A stretch of 64,000 nt of DNA from SHAN690 sp041391765 (GTDB lineage Bacteria; Bacteroidota; Bacteroidia; Flavobacteriales_G; Salibacteraceae). Location of the stretch: positions 1 to 64,000 of the forward strand of contig JAWKNJ010000023.1 of NCBI GenBank assembly GCA_041391765.1, written 5' to 3'. The notes under the pieces are model-generated. The model saw only the letters and a list, made by a program, of their open reading frames with translations. It was not told where the DNA came from and ran no database searches. Both the position numbers and the translations under genes were made by a program. Position 1 is the stretch's first letter; every line of letters starts with the position of its first letter. Positions 21,301 through 28,416 of the stretch are shown here, one piece after another.

Positions 21301-21344
21301 ACCAAAACCAAAAGTGCCTTTCTCAAAAAGTAAGTATTCCTCAT
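15390..21344 (-). CDS. SprB-repeat surface protein with N-terminal ThuA-like domain and T9SS sorting domain
   Basis: 1984 residues. A signal peptide (ending SVLGQ) precedes an alpha/beta domain of about 210 residues with NVLILWDDSP, FDAVIHLNG and GNGHILNLTTAGNYGG, which looks like a glutamine-amidotransferase/ThuA-type fold. Then come 21 SprB-type repeats of about 75 residues, each of the form VSCNGGxxG...GGTxPYxYxWSNG...GLxAGTYTVTVTDxNGC. The end has NSIRLYPNPASD and a T9SS type A beta-sandwich ending LFVKQ. SprB itself is the mobile surface adhesin of gliding Flavobacterium; having its repeats does not prove gliding. The protein is probably exported by T9SS and attached to or released from the cell surface. 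Confidence 0.92.
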   Translation of the reverse strand: MRNTYFLRKALLVLVTLSAFQSVLGQNVLILWDDSPTNTNTVSLKSYLIASGMSVTMSPTSETGFTGSNPSLTSFDAVIHLNGTTYSTDMPTAGQLALVNFVQNDHGLFIGMDWNSWEYISPQNRLQSMVDLILTTRVGYGTTCNFSVASGQSSHPVLSGVSSAFGFLGSFSTGALRSFSTQPSTILMYNNSTTPGVVVRDFGNGHILNLTTAGNYGGDNALSNSQIKLIIKNFISAYHCANVSLTASNVTCNGDADGVITTAVTGGTAPFAYIWSTGSTASGLSNLNAGTYTVTVSDASGCTETQSVTITQPNQLNTSATGSTLTCFGANNGSLASVATGGTAPYTYSWSNGATTSFQSGLSSGTYSLTVTDNHGCTDSTSATIVEPAALIANATVTNVTCAGSLNGQIQASGSGGSSQYTYAWSTGASGSTVTGLAAGTYTVTVTDNNGCADAETVVINNPAPFTAGINSVTNVSCYGALDGGATTTVSGGQPPYSYAWSSGATGATLSLVGSGTYTLTITDSYGCTDTDVANITQPASITAVLNSTAPTCVGNNGSLSAVAGGGQGPYSYVWSSGSNTNIASNLGAGTFTVTVTDNAGCTSSFNETLIQNGSIAVSSTATDVSCNGLTDGTASASASGTGTSFSYSWSNGSSSAVLTGLAAATYTVTVTANDGCTTTSSVDVEEPSALNAAITGVQNSCGGSSAGTATATGAGGTSPYSYAWNTGSTAGVLTGLSSGTYTVTITDANGCTDADNVTIIQSAAVSASIASTSNLTCFNNASGSVTVSATGGATPYSYLWNNGATGSSANALAAGTYTVTVTTNDGCTSTASATLTQPSNISIPALTRVSVSCNGEDDGILTANPSGGTPGYAYQWSNGASTASNNGLSAGTYSVTVTDANGCTSTRARAMNQPAVLMAFTAVTNASCYGGSTGSVVASTTGGNSGMTYNWSNGASTNSITGLSSGTYFVTVTDNKGCSDIGSASVAEPTAVSLGLVGTNVSCNGGSNGQLVATASGGSPGYTYLWSNSASGSTLSGLNAATYTVTATDVNGCTASMSSTILQPSALIASMVSTSNVLCNGGNNGVAIAGGSGGTGAYSYLWNNAVTSSANTSLTSGTYTVTLSDANGCTDQESVTITQPSALTVSISVANGISCFNGANGSMMASAGGGTSTYGYLWSTGASGNTTTGLSAGNYSVTVTDANGCTVQNSSNITQPAALVASITNQNNVSCAGGSDGAILATQVGGTTPYGYLWSNGTTSSANSGLVAGTYTVTITDNNGCVDTEQITVSQPTPLVVSTTSVSNVSCHGGSNGSIDMSVSGGTSPYAYSWNNSANTQDISGMSAGNYTITVTDNNGCSSSVSNTITEPATLTVSTSVTNNVSCFSGSDGAASSSASGGTFPYGYVWTNGSITGLLSNVAAGTYTVTVNDNNGCTTTESVIITQPTQLMVMASADSVLCYGQSNGVANAIGTGGTSPYSFQWSTSSTGQTLSGLSAATYTVTATDDNGCTASTFVTVFEPQVLESSTNQFNVSCFGGSDGVAEVIPVGGTVPYAYSWSNAANSASNGGVIAGQYEVTVTDVNGCTTQDTVTITEPTELIVVVDSSIMPSCHGLSDGSIIATAFGGTSPYAYLWSNSQSNSMSSSLMAGIYTLTATDDHGCEASVSYELAQPDSLIAVIDSAQMVSCYRAQNGFATVSVVGGTMEYTYEWSNGDSLVFADSIDTGFVYVMVTDINGCYYSDSVLITEPDTLDLMLTIENVTCFGGSDGQIQSGVLGGTMPYEYAWNTGEQTSSISSISSGSYTLTITDSLGCVSMLEAEVGYTNELPVVDLGADSVFCDAVDYELHGGSAGTYLWSTGETTETIIVAEAGTYWVGVVDANGCANTDTIEISIHDCLGVADATAFKNSIRLYPNPASDVIYLQSDVNIGLVNVTMTGTNGQLMIQRKLQLNAQTSESLDLTDLAPGVYLMRLKGENLSASQLFVKQ
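15890..20630 (-). repeat. Array of 21 SprB-type repeats (about 75 aa each)
   Basis: Twenty-one consecutive copies can be counted by the recurring YxWS/N core and the TVTVTDxNGC end, each with two conserved Cys. Spacing is nearly constant at 74-77 residues. Copies share short nucleotide blocks, but none is identical along its length. The last copy (CFGGSDGQIQSG) leads into a Cys-containing linker and the sorting domain. Boundaries are approximate. Confidence 0.88.
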
Positions 21345-21384
21345 AATCCTAAATAATAAAACAAAGGTCTAATCCCTATGTAAA

Positions 21385-22911
21385 CTAAAAATCAAATTTA
21401 ATTCCCTGTGCCAACGGAAGTTCCGTACTCCAGTTGATGGTGTTCGTCTGTCTGCGCATGTACGCCTTCCAAGCATCTGATCCGCTTTCGCGGCCTCCGC
21501 CTGTTTCCTTTTCTCCGCCAAATGCACCTCCGATTTCTGCTCCTGAAGTGCCGATGTTCACATTGGCAATGCCACAGTCTGATCCTCGGTGGCTCAAAAA
21601 GATCTCGCTCTCCCGCATATTGGTCGTCATAATGGCTGAACTAAGTCCTTGTTTAACACCATTTTGCATGGCAACAGCATCTGCAAAATCGCTGTATTTC
21701 ATCAAATAGAGTATTGGAGCAAATGTTTCGTCCTGCACAATCTCCCATTCGTTTTTCACCTCCGCGATTACCGGTTTAACATAACATTCACTTTCAAATC
21801 CGGCACCCTCCAAGACGCCTCCTTCTACAATCAGTTTGCCTCCAGAATTCTTTATTTTCTGAATTGCACTCAAATACATTTCAACGGCTGCCTTGTCAAT
21901 GAGTGGTCCAACGTGATTATTAGTGTCCAACGGATCTCCGATCCTTAATTGAGAATAAGCCTTAACGAGCGAATCGCGCACTTGGTCGTAAACGGACTCA
22001 TGGATGATCAGCCTTCGCGTGGAAGTGCATCGTTGACCGCATGTTCCAACAGCTCCGAAAACAATTCCGGGAATCGCAAGCTTCAAGTCTGCATGTTTTG
22101 TGATAATGATGGCATTGTTTCCTCCAAGTTCAAGGATGGTTTTTCCGAGTCGCCTTCCCACCGCTTCACCGACCTTTTTTCCCATGCGAATGGAACCAGT
22201 TGCCGAAATCAACGCTACGCGATGATCAGAGGTCATTAACTCACCGATTTTGTAGTCGCCCACTACAAGGGCGTTAACGCCTTCTGGAACATGGTTTCTC
22301 TTAAAGACATCCGCAACGATGTTCATACAAGCCACCGCGCAGAGGGGAACTTTTTCCGATGGTTTCCAGATACACACGTCTCCGCAAATCCACGCCAGCA
22401 TGCTGTTCCACGCCCAAACGGCAACAGGAAAATTGAATGCTGAAATAATACCCACAATTCCCAACGGATGCCACTGTTCGTACATACGATGCATTGGTCT
22501 CTCGCTGTGCATGGTCAGGCCGTGCAATTGACGAGATAAACCGACTGCAAAGTCGCAGATGTCAATCATCTCCTGAACCTCGCCTAAACCTTCTTGAAGG
22601 CTCTTGCCCATTTCATAACTCACTAAGCGTCCTAATGGGTCTTTCTTTTCACGTAATGCTTCCCCTATTTGGCGAACAACCTCGCCTCGTTTTGGCGCAG
22701 GCCACATTCGCCATTCAGCGAAAGCCTTTTCACATTGCGCAATCACTTTGTTGTATTCATCTGAGGAGGTCCCTTTTACCTCACCAACCAACTTGCCGTC
22801 TGTAGGAGAGTATGACTTGTATACAGTACCTTTTGATTCCATCCAAACGGTTCCAGTGCATGTTCCGCTTGCAGATTCATGAATTCCAAGTTCCTTTAAA
22901 AAATCCTTCAT
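21385..22911 (-). CDS. amaB: ALDH7-type aldehyde dehydrogenase (alpha-aminoadipate semialdehyde dehydrogenase)
   Basis: 508 residues, the usual length of antiquitin/AmaB. It oxidises alpha-aminoadipate semialdehyde (or related aldehydes) with NAD(P)+, a step of lysine degradation, in the cytoplasm. The Rossmann region has FNFPVAVWAWN and GSIRMGKKVGEA. The general base Glu lies in LELGGNNAI and the catalytic Cys in GTCGQRCTSTRRL. The C-terminal FGGEKETGGGRESGSDAWK is characteristic of ALDH7. No other lysine-catabolism gene is adjacent, so the substrate is inferred from family alone. A candidate promoter TACTTTTG ends 18 bases before the ATG. Confidence 0.9.
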   Translation of the reverse strand: MKDFLKELGIHESASGTCTGTVWMESKGTVYKSYSPTDGKLVGEVKGTSSDEYNKVIAQCEKAFAEWRMWPAPKRGEVVRQIGEALREKKDPLGRLVSYEMGKSLQEGLGEVQEMIDICDFAVGLSRQLHGLTMHSERPMHRMYEQWHPLGIVGIISAFNFPVAVWAWNSMLAWICGDVCIWKPSEKVPLCAVACMNIVADVFKRNHVPEGVNALVVGDYKIGELMTSDHRVALISATGSIRMGKKVGEAVGRRLGKTILELGGNNAIIITKHADLKLAIPGIVFGAVGTCGQRCTSTRRLIIHESVYDQVRDSLVKAYSQLRIGDPLDTNNHVGPLIDKAAVEMYLSAIQKIKNSGGKLIVEGGVLEGAGFESECYVKPVIAEVKNEWEIVQDETFAPILYLMKYSDFADAVAMQNGVKQGLSSAIMTTNMRESEIFLSHRGSDCGIANVNIGTSGAEIGGAFGGEKETGGGRESGSDAWKAYMRRQTNTINWSTELPLAQGIKFDF

Positions 22912-22929
22912 TGATTACAAATGTTTGCG

Positions 22930-22937
22930 CAAAAGTA
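22930..22937 (-). promoter_or_regulatory. Bacteroidota-type -7 element (TACTTTTG) for the ALDH7 gene
   Basis: Read on the minus strand, this octamer matches TAnnTTTG exactly and its G lies 19 bases before the ATG at 22911. That is the same spacing seen at 56701, 60066 and 63555. No clear -33 box can be assigned. Confidence 0.5.
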
Positions 22938-23001
22938 CACCTGTAAACTTGGGACGCTTGCGGAATATTCAATTACCTTTAACCAGCTCATTTTAAGCGC
23001 T

Positions 23002-24114
23002 ATGAAAAAAATAATATTCTATTTTATCCTGCTTCTCTCGACTGTATCGGCTTTTGCACAGATCACTGTAACGAGCGCATACGTGGCAACGTTGGGTGAT
23101 ACCGTGCTTATGTCAGAAGACACGATCCATGGCTCAAGTCTTAATCTTGGTTCTGCAGGAGGCAATCAACTTTGGGATTTCAGCTCTTTGGTTGAACACG
23201 ACCCTGATGGTTTCATTTTGCAAGATCCATCCACGGCACCGCTTTACACTAATTTTCCGGAAGCCGATTTTGTTATCAATGACCTAGAAGACAGTACACA
23301 CCTTTTTTTCAAGCAAACTTCCAATGCACTTGACGTCATCGGGGTAGTTGAATATGACAGCATGGGCAATCCTGAAGTGTTTGATGCATTTGGTTCATGG
23401 AGATTCATGCAATTTCCAGCAACACAAGGCACCACATTCTCTTCGAACGTTCTCACCCAAGTTCAAACCCAGTTTTTCGGAGTTGACTTTGACAGCATAG
23501 GACCGCATCCATATATAGACTCACTTCGAGCCAAAATCTCTTTTAGCTTTTACAACGAGTTTGATGCTTGGGGAGATGTCAAACTCCCGCAAGGGACGTA
23601 TTCATGCGTTCGACAAAAAATACTTCAGACGCTGAGGTATTCAAATGATTGTTACTACAACGGCAACTGGCATCCGTTTACGCCTTTGATGTTGATTTTC
23701 ATTGACTCAGTCAGCTACGATACATTAGGTGAGATCACCTACAGGTGGTGGAGTGACAATTCAGCGGCAAATCTTTTCGTAGCAGAGGCAAGTGTAGACT
23801 CTAACGACAACTCACAACCAAATGTGACTTATTTGAACGCGCGACCTGATTGGCCTGATGGTGTTGGTGAAGGAACCAATTTCAGTTTTAAGTTGTTCCC
23901 AAATCCCACGTCTGATCGATTGACCATCTCCACCAATTTTGAGGGAAACCTTGAGGTCACCATTCTGGATATTTCAGCCCGACCGGTGTTGGTATTGCAG
24001 TCGAAAGCGAACACCGCAATTGATTTGCGGACATTGCAAACTGGAACCTATTTAGTTATGATCAATTCAGATCAAGGTCAGCTTCTCAAGCTGGAAAAGC
24101 TGCAGATTCGCTAA
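23002..24114 (+). CDS. Secreted T9SS cargo protein
   Basis: 370 residues from ATG 23002, chosen because the following residues form a clear signal peptide (MKKIIFYFILL, cleavage near AFAQ). The body of about 270 residues is beta-rich with GNQLWDFSSL near the start, a pattern common in Bacteroidota proteins of unknown function. The C-terminal 80 residues (FKLFPNPTSDRL, then GTYLVMI and LEKLQIR) form a T9SS type A sorting domain. It is probably exported across the outer membrane. The end overlaps the convergent gene at 24111 by four bases. No enzyme signature is visible. Confidence 0.82.
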   Translation: MKKIIFYFILLLSTVSAFAQITVTSAYVATLGDTVLMSEDTIHGSSLNLGSAGGNQLWDFSSLVEHDPDGFILQDPSTAPLYTNFPEADFVINDLEDSTHLFFKQTSNALDVIGVVEYDSMGNPEVFDAFGSWRFMQFPATQGTTFSSNVLTQVQTQFFGVDFDSIGPHPYIDSLRAKISFSFYNEFDAWGDVKLPQGTYSCVRQKILQTLRYSNDCYYNGNWHPFTPLMLIFIDSVSYDTLGEITYRWWSDNSAANLFVAEASVDSNDNSQPNVTYLNARPDWPDGVGEGTNFSFKLFPNPTSDRLTISTNFEGNLEVTILDISARPVLVLQSKANTAIDLRTLQTGTYLVMINSDQGQLLKLEKLQIR

Positions 24115-24563
24115 TACTTCTCGAAATCAAATCTTGCAATGCTTGGTTCATAAAAAATGCTCGCCACACGATTTACATGCGAATATCCTTCATCTTTCTC
24201 CAGATGGACTGTTAAATCCCCAAACCAAAACCCGTTTCTTCCTTCGCAATCGGGTACGTTCATGGTGTTGTAACGCAACACCTTGGTTTGATATCCATCA
24301 CAAGTAACCCATAGATCCCACACTTGGTCATAGGGTACTTCGATTGTAAATTGGGCATTCCATCGTATGTGAACACTTTGAATCACGTTTCCAAGGGAAT
24401 CCTTGATGCTCGCCTTCATATCTTTTACCCGAGTCCTTTCACTCGTTTTAATTCGGACTTTAGAAACAAGGCTTTTGTCCAATTTACCGACATAAATGAA
24501 CTGCGCATTACTTACACAGCTGAACCCTATGAAGACAAGTGTTGCTATTAATCTCATGGCCAT
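24111..24563 (-). CDS. Small secreted protein with transthyretin-like fold (NVP family, copy 1)
   Basis: 150 residues; signal peptide ending CVSNAQ. The mature part has the order of a carboxypeptidase-regulatory-like/transthyretin beta-sandwich: a strand with KDMKASIKDSLGNVI, a strand with FTIEVPYDQ, then CDGYQTKVLRYNTMNVP. The last element, Asn-Thr-x-Asn-Val-Pro, recurs in the proteins at 24638 and 25916. The end is ARFDFEKY. Similar segments (GYxxKxxxxDTxxVP) occur in the periplasmic domains of larger Bacteroidota proteins. Function unknown. Confidence 0.65.
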   Translation of the reverse strand: MAMRLIATLVFIGFSCVSNAQFIYVGKLDKSLVSKVRIKTSERTRVKDMKASIKDSLGNVIQSVHIRWNAQFTIEVPYDQVWDLWVTCDGYQTKVLRYNTMNVPDCEGRNGFWFGDLTVHLEKDEGYSHVNRVASIFYEPSIARFDFEKY

Positions 24564-24637
24564 TTATTTGGGAGGAGATACGTGGAAAAAATTGTAGCCG
24601 TTGGGCCATCCAATCTCATTTACGCTACCGCAGGAAT

Positions 24638-25063
24638 CTAGCGTTTTTCGTAGTCGAAATTTTCTATTTCCATGCGAAATGCAACTCGTGCAACGGTGTC
24701 GGGATCACCAATTCCGGCTGGCTCCAGCTTTATAGTGAATCCACCATACTCATATCCCCATTGCTGATGATTGCAGGGAACATTTCGAGTATCAAATAGT
24801 ATAACCTTCGAATGACAGTCTTTTGCTTCAACGACCATCCTCATGTCCTTGTCAAAGGGCATTGACACTTCGAATCGGCCCTTATGATTGGTGAGCGTCT
24901 CGGCAATAATATTCTCATCGGAATCAACTAAGCTCACTTTGGCCTTGTGAATCACAGTGCCATCCGTTTTGCGCACAGTGGCATCCACCTTCAAATTCCC
25001 TTTAGTTTGAGAAAAGCCATTCACACAAATAAACATGAAGCATACTATCAGAACAGCTTTCAT
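24638..25063 (-). CDS. Small secreted protein with transthyretin-like fold (NVP family, copy 2)
   Basis: 141 residues; signal peptide ending NGFSQ. It is a paralogue of the neighbour at 24111: LKVDATVRKTDGTVIHKAKV, a NHKGRFEVSMPF strand, then CHSKVILFDTRNVP and the end ENFDYEKR, which matches FDFEKY of copy 1. The start ATG overlaps the stop of the MscS-type channel gene by four bases (ATGA on the minus strand), so translation of the two is probably coupled. The mature protein would be periplasmic. A functional link to the channel is an inference. Confidence 0.7.
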   Translation of the reverse strand: MKAVLIVCFMFICVNGFSQTKGNLKVDATVRKTDGTVIHKAKVSLVDSDENIIAETLTNHKGRFEVSMPFDKDMRMVVEAKDCHSKVILFDTRNVPCNHQQWGYEYGGFTIKLEPAGIGDPDTVARVAFRMEIENFDYEKR

Positions 25064-25899
25064 GGCTTCTTTTCAAATAAATGTACATCCCGCTGCGGGA
25101 AAGGAATCGTCACGTTGTTTTCGCGGAATCGCCTGTCGATCTCGAAACGGATGTCGCTGCGCACGAACTCAACTTCCCACGTATTTTCTGCCCAGAAAAG
25201 AAGCTTGAAATTCAAGGAGGAATCTCCAAACTCTTTGAACTGAACCTTGATAGGCTTATTCGTAGAAACTGCCTGATGATCGGCCGCAGCTGAAGTCAAA
25301 ATGTTGCGAACCAATTCGGTATCGGACCCATAAGCCACGCCCACTTCCACGCTAAACCGTGTCAGCACGTCCCCTTCTGACCAATTGATGACATTGTCGG
25401 AGATCAGTTTGCTATTTGGGACGATGATGGTGATACCGTCTCGCGTTTTGATTTTACTCGCTCGAAAATCAATTTCTATCACACGACCTACGGTGCTGTT
25501 GAACTCTACAATATCACCAACACGAACAGTTCCTCCGAAGAGCAAAATAACGCCACTCAGGAAGTCGTTGAAGATTTGTTGAATACCGAGCCCAATACCG
25601 ACCAGCAATGCTGCCGAGCCAGCTAGGAATATCGTTAGATCAATTCCAACGGATTCCAATGAAGCGATGGTAGCGAAAATGTAAGCGAAATAGGAAACGA
25701 GTTTGTGCAGCGCATAAAGAGATGATCGCTCCATCCATTCTCTGCGCTTAATCGCTCGATTCACGAAGGCTTTGAAAACACGCAAACCAAGCCAGGTGGT
25801 CGTGTATATTGCCACCACGAGAATGATGTCCATCAATGTCAGGTGGAAGTCACGATAACGGACTAACTCAATGCTTAAAATTTCCTTTAACTCCTCCAC
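25060..25899 (-). CDS. MscS-family small-conductance mechanosensitive channel
   Basis: 279 residues. Three membrane segments lie in the first 130 residues; the pore helix region reads AALLVGIGLGIQQIFNDFLSG, the Gly/Ala-rich TM3 of MscS with the conserved Gln-Asn-like kink. The beta domain follows (VRVGDIVEF, then RDGITIIVPNSKLISDNVINWS), then the alpha/beta domain. The channel opens under membrane tension and releases solutes on osmotic downshock. It sits between three related small secreted proteins and overlaps the start of one of them. Confidence 0.93.
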   Translation of the reverse strand: MEELKEILSIELVRYRDFHLTLMDIILVVAIYTTTWLGLRVFKAFVNRAIKRREWMERSSLYALHKLVSYFAYIFATIASLESVGIDLTIFLAGSAALLVGIGLGIQQIFNDFLSGVILLFGGTVRVGDIVEFNSTVGRVIEIDFRASKIKTRDGITIIVPNSKLISDNVINWSEGDVLTRFSVEVGVAYGSDTELVRNILTSAAADHQAVSTNKPIKVQFKEFGDSSLNFKLLFWAENTWEVEFVRSDIRFEIDRRFRENNVTIPFPQRDVHLFEKKP

Positions 25900-25915
25900 G
25901 TAACAATACTACTGA

Positions 25916-26404
25916 CTAATCTTTAGAATCTGATTTTACTGGGCGCTTTGGGACATCATCACGAGTCATGATCCGCTTCATATTGAATCCATAAGCAAGC
26001 TCATCGTAGTATATCATGAATGAATTGCTTTCCGCCTCTGCACCATCTACCATGAAGTATGATTCAATATCGTTTACGGAATATTGAAAATCCCACCTTC
26101 GGTATTTGTCCGGCACATTGTGGGTATTGATGTAGAAAAAAGTAAGCGGAAAACGATCGCTTTTAAACCAAACGATTCCTGTTTGACTATGATCCACTTT
26201 GCAGGTCAATGACCTATCTCTATCCGCAAAAATCTCTCTTGCACCATCCGTATTGGATGCATTGAGAAATGACTGGAACAGAGGCCGATCATGCTGATAA
26301 TAGTCATCCATATAGAATGTTACAAAGAGACCGTGATCCTTTTTTTGTGCATTGGTACTCAGGAGCACAAAGAAGAATAGGCAAGTCAACAGAACGGATT
26401 TCAT
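25916..26404 (-). CDS. Small secreted protein (NVP family, divergent copy 3)
   Basis: 162 residues; signal peptide ending STNAQ. The central part keeps the block FFYINTHNVPDKYRRWDFQY, matching the Asn-Thr-x-Asn-Val-Pro and following aromatic residues of the proteins at 24111 and 24638. The N-terminal strand region is different and the C-terminus has an extra basic tail (KRIMTRDDVPKRPVKSD). It lies 16 bases upstream of the MscS gene and 10 bases downstream of dnaG on the same strand. Homology to the other two is inferred from the shared motif only. Confidence 0.6.
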   Translation of the reverse strand: MKSVLLTCLFFFVLLSTNAQKKDHGLFVTFYMDDYYQHDRPLFQSFLNASNTDGAREIFADRDRSLTCKVDHSQTGIVWFKSDRFPLTFFYINTHNVPDKYRRWDFQYSVNDIESYFMVDGAEAESNSFMIYYDELAYGFNMKRIMTRDDVPKRPVKSDSKD

Positions 26405-26414
26405 GATATCACTT

Positions 26415-28361
26415 TTAGTGCAGCACCGTTCTGCCCAGGGTTTTATTTATCTCCTTTTTAATTGCTTCTAGTTTTATCTGCTTCGCAAGAAATGAGTCAA
26501 CATCACCACCTAAAGCAGAGTGATCTTTCATGAGTTGTTGATTCTCTTTGATCATGCGTTCAACACGCTTTGATTTGTATGCGTAAATCGCCTCAATAAC
26601 TGCTCTGCGCAGCTTCTGTTCCTCCGAATCTACAAAGATTTCTTTTCTAACCCAGTTGTCGAGTTGATATGGAAAGGATATTAAATCCACTATCAGCGCT
26701 CCAAATTCATCCGTTTCCGACTGCACAAATTGATCAACATTAAATCCTTTTGAATCATACTCAGAAGCAATCTTCTCAAACAACGACCGATACTTCGGAA
26801 CTTCAAATGTGATGTCATCACCTTCGATTTCATCCAAGATAAACTCGAGTACGTTAAACTTCTCAGGCTCTGGATTCTCGTCCGATGGTTTCTCCACAGA
26901 AAATTCACGGTCGTGATAATTCACCATCAATCGCAATAAGTCGCGCTCCTGATGTTCGACCGTATCCTCAACAAATTTTTGGTTCTCCTGAAAATCATTT
27001 TCTACAATGGGTGCCTCAGGCAACTCCTCATAACCGCGTGATCTATTGTGTTGTCTGTGATTCTTTCTTAGTGACTTGTTCAGTTCACTGATGAGCGCCC
27101 GCTCACTTACGCTCATCAACTTGCTACATTCGGCAATGTAGATTGAACGCAGGATAGTATCTGGTATGAGCGCAATGCTATCCACCATAGCGTGAATCAC
27201 CTCGTTTGTTTTGATGGGATCGCCTTTCGCTTCTTCCATTAGAAGTCCAGCCTTGAATGCAATGAAGTCTTGTGCCTTTTCACTCAAGTATTCCTGAACT
27301 TCTATGCGATCATGCTCTTTGCTAAATGAGTCAGGATCATGGCCATCGGGCAGCAACACAACCTTCACATGCATTCCCTGTTCCAGAATCAGGTCAATAC
27401 CTCGCAAACTGGCCTTAATGCCCGCTCGGTCACCATCGTAAACCAGTGTGATGTTTTGGGTATATCTGGAAATCAACCTAACCTGTTCTTTGGTTAGTGC
27501 CGTCCCCGAGGATGCCACCGTGTTCTCGATGTGCTTCTGGTGAAAGGATATAACATCTGTATAGCCTTCTACCAGATAGCAATTGTCTTCCTTGGCAATA
27601 GAACCCTTGGCGAAGTAGAGACCATATAAGGAACCACTTTTGTCATAAATCGCATTCTCCGGTGAGTTAATGTACTTAGGAATGCTCTTATCTGCCTTAA
27701 GTGTTCTTCCTCCAAAACCAATAGTTCTGCCGCTCAGGTTTTGTATCGGGAAAATGACGCGACCTTTGTAGCCATCGTATTTGCGTTCGTTTTTCTCTTT
27801 TACCAAGCCTGTAGCCAGGAGGTACTCGTCCTTATAACCCTTTTCGCTAGCCGCGTTGGTGAATGCCTGAAAATCGTCTGCATTATACCCCAGCTGGAAC
27901 TTTCGAATCGCACCCTCGTTGAAGCCGCGCTCCTTAAAATAACTCAAGGCTATACTCTGCCCTTCCTGAGTTTCCCACATCTGATTGACAAACCAGTCGC
28001 GAGCAAACTCATTGATAATGTAGAGGCTCTCCCGCTCATTCCGTGCTTCTTCCAGTTCAGGTGTAACCTGTTCCTCCTCAACTTCAATGTTGTAGCGCTT
28101 GGCCAACCAACGGAGCGCCTCAGGATACGTGAAATGCTCGTGCTCCATGAGGAACGTAACCACACTTCCACCCTTGCCCGAACTGAAGTCTTTGAATATC
28201 CCTTTAGCGGGAGACACCATGAACGATGGTGTTTTCTCGTCTGTCCATGGACTTAGGCCCTTTAAACTGGACCCCGACTTTTTAAGATTCACGAATTCCC
28301 CGATGACCTCATCGATGCGCGCAGCATTGAGAATTTCATCGACTTTGTGAGGAGGAATCAT
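26415..28361 (-). CDS. dnaG: DNA primase with ligand-less CHC2 domain
   Basis: 648 residues from ATG 28361 (TTG 28367 would add two). DnaG makes RNA primers at the replication fork. The N-terminal CHC2 region is recognisable (LKGLSPWTDEKTPSFMVSP), but the four usual zinc ligands of CPxH...CxxC are absent: SPWT replaces the first pair and KDFSSG the second. The Toprim core is intact, with LVEGYTDVISF and VYDGDRAGIKA carrying the catalytic acidic residues. The C-terminal 200 residues are acidic and should include the helicase-binding domain. Related Bacteroidota primases appear to share this loss as far as I recall, so it is likely a lineage trait and not a defect. Confidence 0.93.
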   Translation of the reverse strand: MIPPHKVDEILNAARIDEVIGEFVNLKKSGSSLKGLSPWTDEKTPSFMVSPAKGIFKDFSSGKGGSVVTFLMEHEHFTYPEALRWLAKRYNIEVEEEQVTPELEEARNERESLYIINEFARDWFVNQMWETQEGQSIALSYFKERGFNEGAIRKFQLGYNADDFQAFTNAASEKGYKDEYLLATGLVKEKNERKYDGYKGRVIFPIQNLSGRTIGFGGRTLKADKSIPKYINSPENAIYDKSGSLYGLYFAKGSIAKEDNCYLVEGYTDVISFHQKHIENTVASSGTALTKEQVRLISRYTQNITLVYDGDRAGIKASLRGIDLILEQGMHVKVVLLPDGHDPDSFSKEHDRIEVQEYLSEKAQDFIAFKAGLLMEEAKGDPIKTNEVIHAMVDSIALIPDTILRSIYIAECSKLMSVSERALISELNKSLRKNHRQHNRSRGYEELPEAPIVENDFQENQKFVEDTVEHQERDLLRLMVNYHDREFSVEKPSDENPEPEKFNVLEFILDEIEGDDITFEVPKYRSLFEKIASEYDSKGFNVDQFVQSETDEFGALIVDLISFPYQLDNWVRKEIFVDSEEQKLRRAVIEAIYAYKSKRVERMIKENQQLMKDHSALGGDVDSFLAKQIKLEAIKKEINKTLGRTVLH

Positions 28362-28416
28362 AGCCAACGAAAGTAAGATTCGCTGACAAGAATGCGCGTC
28401 ATCGATTCAGGTGAAA

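Noticed and set aside
27741..28256. Plus-strand open frame of 171 codons opposite dnaG
   Set aside because: dnaG is certain on the minus strand; the other frame has no domain.
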